DNA from: Bacillota bacterium
GTDB taxonomy: Bacteria; Bacillota; Bacilli; Tumebacillales; Effusibacillaceae
Direction of reading: 5' to 3'
NCBI GenBank assembly: GCA_020059765.1
Contig: JAGVBM010000139.1
Location: 1-11,297, forward strand
DNA length: 11,297 nt
A program made the position numbers and the translations under genes. The notes under the pieces are model-generated. The model worked only from the letters and a program-made list of their open reading frames with translations. It had not been told where the DNA came from and ran no database searches. Shown here one piece after another: positions 7,258-11,297 of this stretch; position 1 is the stretch's first letter, and each line of letters begins with the position of its first letter.

Positions 7258-7381
7258 ATGAAAAACCCCCCGCCGTCAACTCATGCGACAGGATACTGTG
7301 CAAATCTGTGACATTATCCTGCGTAGAGTCTATTGTAATTTATTTAAAATTTCGCAGAAACTATATGTTAAGTCAAGTACA
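7258..7381. promoter_or_regulatory. Leader and promoter region of the divergent ATPase operon
   Basis: This is the ATPase side of the 349-base divergent spacer; no gene is seen. An imperfect inverted repeat at 7289-7321 (CAGGATA/TATCCTG, one mismatch, then TGT/ACA around an 11-base centre) could be an operator or an RNA hairpin in the ATPase leader. On the minus strand, TACAAT (plus 7332-7337) or GATAAT (7313-7318) could serve as -10 boxes, but neither has a good -35, so the ATPase promoter is unresolved. The region around 7340-7380 is AT-rich. Confidence 0.35.
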
Positions 7382-7396
7382 AATTTTCTGATTGAT
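7382..7396 (+). promoter_or_regulatory. CodY-like box upstream of the permease genes
   Basis: An exact copy of the 15-bp element at 3521-3535 (AATTTTCTGATTGAT), again overlapping the -35 box. It lies between the divergent ATPase and permease operons, so a regulator bound here could affect both. Confidence 0.5.
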
Positions 7397-7420
7397 TTGG
7401 AAATAAGTTTGCCGTATAGT
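7392..7420 (+). promoter_or_regulatory. Sigma-A-type promoter of the permease operon
   Basis: TTGATT (7392-7397) and TATAGT (7415-7420) are 17 bases apart, with start of transcription predicted near 7427. The alignment with the binding-protein promoter continues through the spacer (TTG.AATAA, then CGTATA) and on to ACAAAA. The predicted leader to the first permease is long, about 180 bases. Confidence 0.7.
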
Positions 7421-7426
7421 AAAACA

Positions 7427-7606
7427 AAACGAAAGCATATAAAACATTTTACTTTCGATTCGATGAAGTGAGGGAAATATTCGAGGATACGCAAATCATT
7501 TCACAATCATTTTGACATCGAATCCGCATGAACACACAGCAGAGTGATGGCGCCCGAGATGATCGGAGCGCAGATCAAGCATAGTTTGGAGAGGGAGTGA
7601 GTGAAC
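7427..7606 (+). other. Long untranslated leader of the permease operon
   Basis: About 180 bases between the predicted transcription start and the first permease codon. It contains a short hairpin (GCGCCCGA paired with TCGG-A-GCGC, 7550-7571, one bulged A) shortly before the ribosome site, and an 18-codon reading frame (7528-7584) with no ribosome site. I do not recognise a known riboswitch or T-box, and there is no U-tract after the hairpin to make it a terminator. Confidence 0.35.
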
Positions 7607-8563
7607 ATGTCATTTTTGGTCAGGCGGTTGCTGCTGGCAATTCCGGTTGTTCTCCTAGTCACCATCATGGTATTTTCCTTGATGCATTTACTGCCCGGCG
7701 ACCCGGCGACCGTGATGCTCGGACAGGAGGCGACACCGGAAGCGGTCGCGGCACTGCGTGAAGAATTGGGGTTAAACAAACCGATCGTGATTCAATACCT
7801 CGTTTGGTTGGGTGGAGTGCTGCAGGGAGATCTGGGACGTTCGCTCGTTGACCATTCTCCGGTGTCGGAGATAATCATGCAGCGTTTGCCGGCCACATTG
7901 GAATTAACCATCGGGACATTCCTGGTGGCGGTTCTGATCGCGGTGCCCGCCGGAATTTTGTCGGCGACGCGTCCGGGAAGCTGGACCGATTATGTAAGTA
8001 CGACATTTGCTCTCGGAGGCATGTCGATTCCGCACTTCTGGCTCGGCATGATGTTTATCGTATTGTTTGCCGTCAAATTGGGATGGCTTCCGGCTTCCGG
8101 ATATGTGCCGTTCTTTGAGAATCCGACGGCGAATCTGGCGGCGATGATAATGCCGATGGTGGCGACGGGTCTGCGGGAATCGGCGATCCTGATGCGGATG
8201 CTGCGCAGCAGTTTGCTCGAAGTGATGCATGCGGATTACATTCGGACGGCGTATTCGAAAGGACTGAAGGAAAGGGTCGTCGTTCTGCGTCACGCTCTGA
8301 AAAACGCATTGGTGCCGGTTGTCACCACCAGTGGACTGATCGTAGCCGGACTGTTGGGCGGCCTTGTGATTACCGAATCGATATTCTCGATTCCAGGATT
8401 CGGCAAGCTGATCGTCGAATCCATTTATAACCGGGACTTTGTCACGGTGCAGGGGGCCATCCTCGTATCCGCATTAATGGTAGTGGTCGTCAACCTGACG
8501 GTCGACATTCTGTATGCCCTGATCGATCCTCGGATTAAGGTCGGAAAGGGGGCCGAATCATGA
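7607..8563 (+). CDS. Peptide ABC importer permease, DppB/OppB type
   Basis: A 318-residue inner permease subunit with about six membrane segments: an N-terminal one (9-29), then around 101-121, 136-156, 175-195, 240-256 and 283-305. The N-terminal block HLLPGDPATVMLG (27-39) and LGLNKPIVIQY (54-64) are standard for the B-type subunit. The EAA-type loop that docks on the ATPase is at about 209-232 (ADYIRTAYSKGL...RHALKNALVP), and the C-terminal block TESIFSIPGFGKL (256-268) is diagnostic. Two starts compete: GTG at 7601 (GGAG nine bases before) and ATG at 7607 (GGGAG nine bases before). ATG is chosen because it gives the usual Met-x-x-Phe-hydrophobic start. The stop overlaps the next permease start in an ATGA. 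With the C-type permease it forms the membrane channel for the substrate delivered by the lipoprotein. Confidence 0.95.
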   Translation: MSFLVRRLLLAIPVVLLVTIMVFSLMHLLPGDPATVMLGQEATPEAVAALREELGLNKPIVIQYLVWLGGVLQGDLGRSLVDHSPVSEIIMQRLPATLELTIGTFLVAVLIAVPAGILSATRPGSWTDYVSTTFALGGMSIPHFWLGMMFIVLFAVKLGWLPASGYVPFFENPTANLAAMIMPMVATGLRESAILMRMLRSSLLEVMHADYIRTAYSKGLKERVVVLRHALKNALVPVVTTSGLIVAGLLGGLVITESIFSIPGFGKLIVESIYNRDFVTVQGAILVSALMVVVVNLTVDILYALIDPRIKVGKGAES

Positions 8564-9471
8564 GCCAACCGGTCAATGCGGTACAAGATCCGAATCTTAA
8601 TTCACTTGCGGCTCCTGCAGGACGCAATCGGGAGTGGGTCAAATTATTGCGGCGCTTCGCCCGCAACAAGCTGGCCGTGATCGGCGCCATTATCATTGGG
8701 GTATTGGCATTGACAGCGATATTTGCGCCAGTGATTGCCACCCATGATCCGATCTTTGATCAAGACTACACCGCTGTTTTGCAATCTCCCGGAAACGGAC
8801 ATTTTCTGGGAACAGACGACCTGGGACGGGATACGTTTTCCCGCTTGGTCTACGGTGCCCGGTTGTCGATTCAGGCAGCCGTTATCTCCGTCGGTATTGC
8901 CGTGCTGATCGGGGTTCCCATCGGGCTGATCACCGGATATTTCCGCGGCTTCTGGGATGAGTGGGTGGTCATGCGGATTGTCGATGCGATGCAGGCGTTC
9001 CCTTCGCTGATCCTTGCCTTGGCAATGGCTGCGGCGTTGGGGGGCGGTTTCTACAATGCGATGATTGCGATAGGCATCGGGTTCTTGCCGTCATTTATCC
9101 GCATTACCCGAGCGCAAGTCTTAACGGTGCGCAATCAGGAATACGTACACGCGGCCAAAGCAATTGGCGCCAGTGACTGGCGGATTATGTTCCAGCACGT
9201 GCTGCCCAATTCCATGGGGCCGATTCTGGTGCAGATCACGTTGGCGATGGCGGCTGCGATTATTGCGGAAGCGGGATTGTCCTATCTGGGACTCGGCGCC
9301 CGACCGGAACAGCCCAGTTGGGGTTCCATGCTCAATATCGCCCAAGGGTATCTGAACATCAATCCGATGTTGGCTTTCTGGCCGGGAATTGCAATCTTCT
9401 TGGTAGTACTCGGATTTAATCTGTTGGGCGACGGCATTCGGGAAGTGTTGGATCCGAAATTAAAACGGTAG
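8560..9471 (+). CDS. Peptide ABC importer permease, DppC/OppC type
   Basis: A 303-residue membrane subunit, partner of the B-type permease. It carries the OppC N-terminal domain: RRFARNKLAVIGA before the first membrane segment (about 38-60), then the periplasm-side THDP motif (61-64). The FLGTDDLGRDTFSRLVYGAR block (82-101) is diagnostic of the C-type subunit. The EAA loop is at about 194-221 (EYVHAAKAIGASDW...HVLPNSMGP), and the C-terminal LGFNLLGDGIREVLDP (284-299) is typical. GGAAAGGGGG ends seven bases before the ATG, which overlaps the stop of the upstream permease. Only 35 bases, with no terminator, separate it from the Lrp-type gene, so read-through into the following operon is possible. 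Confidence 0.96.
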   Translation: MSQPVNAVQDPNLNSLAAPAGRNREWVKLLRRFARNKLAVIGAIIIGVLALTAIFAPVIATHDPIFDQDYTAVLQSPGNGHFLGTDDLGRDTFSRLVYGARLSIQAAVISVGIAVLIGVPIGLITGYFRGFWDEWVVMRIVDAMQAFPSLILALAMAAALGGGFYNAMIAIGIGFLPSFIRITRAQVLTVRNQEYVHAAKAIGASDWRIMFQHVLPNSMGPILVQITLAMAAAIIAEAGLSYLGLGARPEQPSWGSMLNIAQGYLNINPMLAFWPGIAIFLVVLGFNLLGDGIREVLDPKLKR

Positions 9472-9506
9472 AATAGAAGCAAACGATTGGAAGGCGGGAT
9501 GCTTCA

Positions 9507-9995
9507 TTGGTTTACGTTTACTCGGAATCGAATGAAATTCCATCTTTGGATTTGGATGATCTCGATCGGCAAATTATCACGGCCTTGCACGAGAACAGCC
9601 GGATTTCCTATACGGATCTCGGCAAACGGATCGGACTTTCCCGGGTGGCCGTGCAGTCCCGCATCAGTGCTTTGATTGATGCGGGTGTGATTGAACGGTT
9701 TACCGTGGTTATCAACCCTGTCAAGATTGGGATGCAGGTGTCCGCATTTTTCAATGTGGACATCGAACCTCCCTATCTGGATGAAGTGGCTGAAAAATTG
9801 GCCAAAGAGCCGGCTGTCACCAGCCTGTATCATATGACGGGTCCAAGCACGCTGCACATGCACGGTATTTTCTTGAATAACCAGGACATGGAGAAGTTTT
9901 TGCTAGAAAAGTTGTATACCATGCCGGGGATTGTGCGGGTAGAAACACAGATGCTGCTCAAACGATACAAGAGCCGAATGGGCATGAAACTATAA
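9507..9995 (+). CDS. ywrC: Lrp/AsnC-family transcriptional regulator, YwrC/ChrS type
   Basis: A 162-residue DNA-binding regulator of standard Lrp/AsnC length. The N-terminal helix-turn-helix runs from about 18 to 67 (LDRQIITALHENSRISYTDLG, then the recognition helix around SRVAVQSRISAL and the AGVIERFTVVINP link). The C-terminal ligand-binding RAM domain runs from about 72 to 152 and mediates oligomerisation. The start is TTG, about nine bases after GGCGG in the run GGAAGGCGGG. No in-frame ATG is available, and an in-frame TAG at 9474 closes the frame upstream. The two CHR genes follow after 14 bases. In B. subtilis the Lrp-type YwrC (ChrS) sits with ywrB and ywrA and regulates them, so the same local role is inferred here. 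The effector is unknown; an amino acid or the transported anion could be sensed. Confidence 0.9.
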   Translation: MVYVYSESNEIPSLDLDDLDRQIITALHENSRISYTDLGKRIGLSRVAVQSRISALIDAGVIERFTVVINPVKIGMQVSAFFNVDIEPPYLDEVAEKLAKEPAVTSLYHMTGPSTLHMHGIFLNNQDMEKFLLEKLYTMPGIVRVETQMLLKRYKSRMGMKL

Positions 9996-10009
9996 AGAAG
10001 GTGAGCATT

Positions 10010-10606
10010 TTGGCAGGGAGGCAGGGATCTTACCAAGAACTCTTGTTGGCGATGGTGCGTACGGGGATTCTGGGGTACGGCGGAGGACCATCGGTGATTC
10101 CGCTGATTCGATACGAAGCTGTTACAAGGTACAGTTGGATGGAAGATGATGAGTTTGGAGAAATATTGGCTCTCGGGAATGCGCTTCCAGGTCCGATTGC
10201 TCCGAAAATGGCAGCCTATCTGGGATATCATCAAAAAGGAGTTCCGGGTGCGATCACAGCCGTATTGGCACATATCATGCCTACCAGTGTGGCGATGGTC
10301 GCGCTGTTGGGCTTGCTTTACGCTTTGCGTCATTCACCCGTCGTGGCGGGCATGATCGCGGCGGTTCGGCCGGTGATTGCCGTCATGTTAGGCCAAATGA
10401 CATATGAATTCGCGGAGCGGGCATGGAAAGGTCTCGGCAAAGTGTTCGGCATTGCCTTTGGAATCTTGGCGTTTCTCTTGCTGTCGGTTCTGAACATTCA
10501 TCCTGGAATTGTGGTGGCCGTTTTTTTGGCATACGGGACCGTTCATTTATCCGCAGTCGTCAAACGCAACTCGTCACATGCGGATAAGAAAGGAGCTTCC
10601 TCATGA
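10010..10606 (+). CDS. ywrB: Chromate transporter (short-chain CHR family), first subunit, YwrB type
   Basis: A 198-residue membrane protein made of a single CHR domain. The hallmark motifs are GYGGGPSVIP (22-31) and GNALPGPIAPKMAAYLGY (56-73), followed by hydrophobic segments at about 80-107, 112-130 and 146-183 and a charged tail. Short CHR proteins are usually encoded as adjacent pairs that work together, in contrast to the ~400-residue two-domain ChrA; in B. subtilis the YwrB/YwrA (Chr3N/Chr3C) pair confers chromate resistance. TTG at 10010 is preferred as start because GAAGGTGAG lies just upstream at usable spacing, whereas GTG at 10001 falls within that ribosome site; either is possible. 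It is preceded by the Lrp-type gene, and its stop overlaps the start of the next CHR gene in an ATGA. Whether the natural substrate is chromate or another oxyanion cannot be read from sequence. Confidence 0.9.
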   Translation: MAGRQGSYQELLLAMVRTGILGYGGGPSVIPLIRYEAVTRYSWMEDDEFGEILALGNALPGPIAPKMAAYLGYHQKGVPGAITAVLAHIMPTSVAMVALLGLLYALRHSPVVAGMIAAVRPVIAVMLGQMTYEFAERAWKGLGKVFGIAFGILAFLLLSVLNIHPGIVVAVFLAYGTVHLSAVVKRNSSHADKKGASS

Positions 10607-11145
10607 CGTTATGGGATCTGTTTTGGGGTTTTTTTGTAGCCAACGTCTTGGGATATGGCGGGGGTCCGGCCTCCATTCCGTTAATGCAGGAGGAAATCGT
10701 CAATCACTACGGCTGGCTGACCAATGAACAGTTTGCCGATGTCTTGGCCGTTGGAAACGCGCTGCCGGGTCCGATTGCGACCAAGATCGCTGCGTTCGTC
10801 GGCTATCAGGTGGACGGCTGGGCGGGATTCGCCGCAGCCATTTTGGCGACCGTAGTGCCTTCTGCCGTCGCCCTGATCGTATTGCTGCGGATTCTCAACC
10901 ATTATCGCCAGTCGAATGTGGTGCGCGGAATGACCTTGATGGTGCAACCGGTGATTGCGGTCATGATGCTGCTCCTGACTTGGGAAATGGGAAAAGTGTC
11001 GATTGGTTCGATCGGCATTTGGCAGTCAGTGGGAATTGCGGGAGTGTCATTATGGGCGCTGACAAAAGGGAAGATGCATCCGGCGCTGGTGATTGTCGCG
11101 GCATTTGTATACGGGGGATTGGTATTGTCCAGTTCCATGGCATGA
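10603..11145 (+). CDS. ywrA: Chromate transporter (short-chain CHR family), second subunit, YwrA type
   Basis: A 180-residue membrane protein with one CHR domain, paired with the preceding subunit. GYGGGPASIP (17-26) and GNALPGPIATKIAAFVGY (51-68) repeat the motifs of its partner, so the pair is clearly paralogous. Hydrophobic segments lie at about 6-16, 73-96, 111-127, 136-154 and 159-176. The ATG overlaps the upstream stop (ATGA), and AAGGAG stands seven bases before it, suggesting coupled, near-equal synthesis. The two halves probably form an antiparallel heterodimer, as proposed for the B. subtilis pair; that topology is inference here. The gamma-glutamyltransferase gene begins 30 bases downstream with no terminator between, so it is likely in the same transcript. 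Confidence 0.92.
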   Translation: MTLWDLFWGFFVANVLGYGGGPASIPLMQEEIVNHYGWLTNEQFADVLAVGNALPGPIATKIAAFVGYQVDGWAGFAAAILATVVPSAVALIVLLRILNHYRQSNVVRGMTLMVQPVIAVMMLLLTWEMGKVSIGSIGIWQSVGIAGVSLWALTKGKMHPALVIVAAFVYGGLVLSSSMA

Positions 11146-11175
11146 TTTGAGGGTGCATGAAAGGGGATTCAGTCA

Positions 11176-11297
11176 ATGAAGAATGATGCATTGTATTATC
11201 CGTACGCTTCACGCCGGATGAGCGTGTACGCCAAGAACGGCATGGTGGCCACGTCGCAGCCGCTCGCGGCACAAGCGGGCCTTGATATTCTGAAGAA
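11176..11297 (+). CDS. ggt: Gamma-glutamyltransferase, YwrD type (3' partial)
   Basis: The first 40 residues of a protein cut by the window end. The segment GMVATSQPLAAQAGLDILK is the conserved N-terminal block of gamma-glutamyltransferases, which in the full enzyme leads into the GGNAVDAA region. These Ntn-hydrolases cleave the gamma-glutamyl bond of glutathione and related peptides and self-process into two subunits. No signal peptide is visible: the N terminus is polar (MKNDALYYPYASRRMS), as in the YwrD type, which suggests a cytoplasmic enzyme. An AAAGGGG ribosome site lies nine bases before the ATG. The self-cleavage Thr and catalytic residues are outside the window, so activity cannot be judged. 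In B. subtilis ywrD also neighbours the ywrC/ywrB/ywrA genes. Confidence 0.85.
   Translation, partial: MKNDALYYPYASRRMSVYAKNGMVATSQPLAAQAGLDILK

Noticed and set aside
7283..7471. 62-codon frame in the divergent spacer
   Set aside because: Spans the inverted repeat and the conserved promoter, has no ribosome site and no similarity that I recognise.
7528..7584. 18-codon frame in the permease leader as a gene (leader peptide)
   Set aside because: No ribosome site before the ATG and the composition (Asp, Arg, Gln, Ala) shows no attenuation-type codon run. Kept only as part of the leader observation.
1..11297. CRISPR arrays, tRNA or rRNA genes, insertion sequences, phage or defence genes
   Set aside because: No regularly spaced repeats, cloverleaf, transposase or defence-type domain was seen on either strand.

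Overview
The window looks like chromosomal DNA from a moderate-GC, endospore-former-type Firmicute (Bacillales, perhaps near Alicyclobacillaceae). The evidence is strong purine-rich Shine-Dalgarno sites, sigma-A-type promoters, cre- and CodY-like sites, a Bacillus-style two-gene CHR transporter with an Lrp/AsnC regulator, and a typical Gram-positive lipoprotein signal. The species assignment is inference. I see no rRNA, tRNA, CRISPR array, insertion sequence or phage gene.

Layout. (1) 1-777, plus: the C-terminal ATPase part of a multidrug-type ABC exporter half, cut by the window start. A perfect hairpin at 817-847 separates it from the convergent IclR-family regulator. (2) 853-3421: the IclR-family repressor (minus) and malate synthase A (plus) are divergent. 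The shared spacer holds a sigma-A promoter with a cre-like CcpA site between its -35 and -10 boxes and a 17-bp IclR-style palindrome just downstream. This fits glyoxylate-shunt control by carbon source and by a local repressor. (3) 3521-9471: a complete dipeptide/oligopeptide/nickel-type (DppABCDF-like) ABC importer in an unusual split order: lipoprotein binding protein (plus), two ATPases (minus, overlapping ATGA), then two permeases (plus, overlapping ATGA). The binding-protein and permease promoters share an identical 15-bp element, AATTTTCTGATTGAT, that overlaps the -35 and resembles a CodY box. This would let two separate transcripts of one transporter be co-regulated. (4) 9507-11297: Lrp/AsnC regulator, two short CHR (chromate transporter) subunits and the start of a gamma-glutamyltransferase. 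This gene set matches the ywrC-ywrB-ywrA and ywrD neighbourhood of Bacillus subtilis.

How the parts may work together: the importer would bring small peptides (possibly gamma-glutamyl peptides or glutathione) to the cell. The gamma-glutamyltransferase would release gamma-glutamyl groups. The CHR pair moves an oxyanion, with the Lrp-type protein as local regulator. The transport-plus-GGT link is inference from gene order.

I did not find a clearly new system. The most notable signals are regulatory: the duplicated promoter element, the stacked malate synthase control region, and the rearranged transporter operon.
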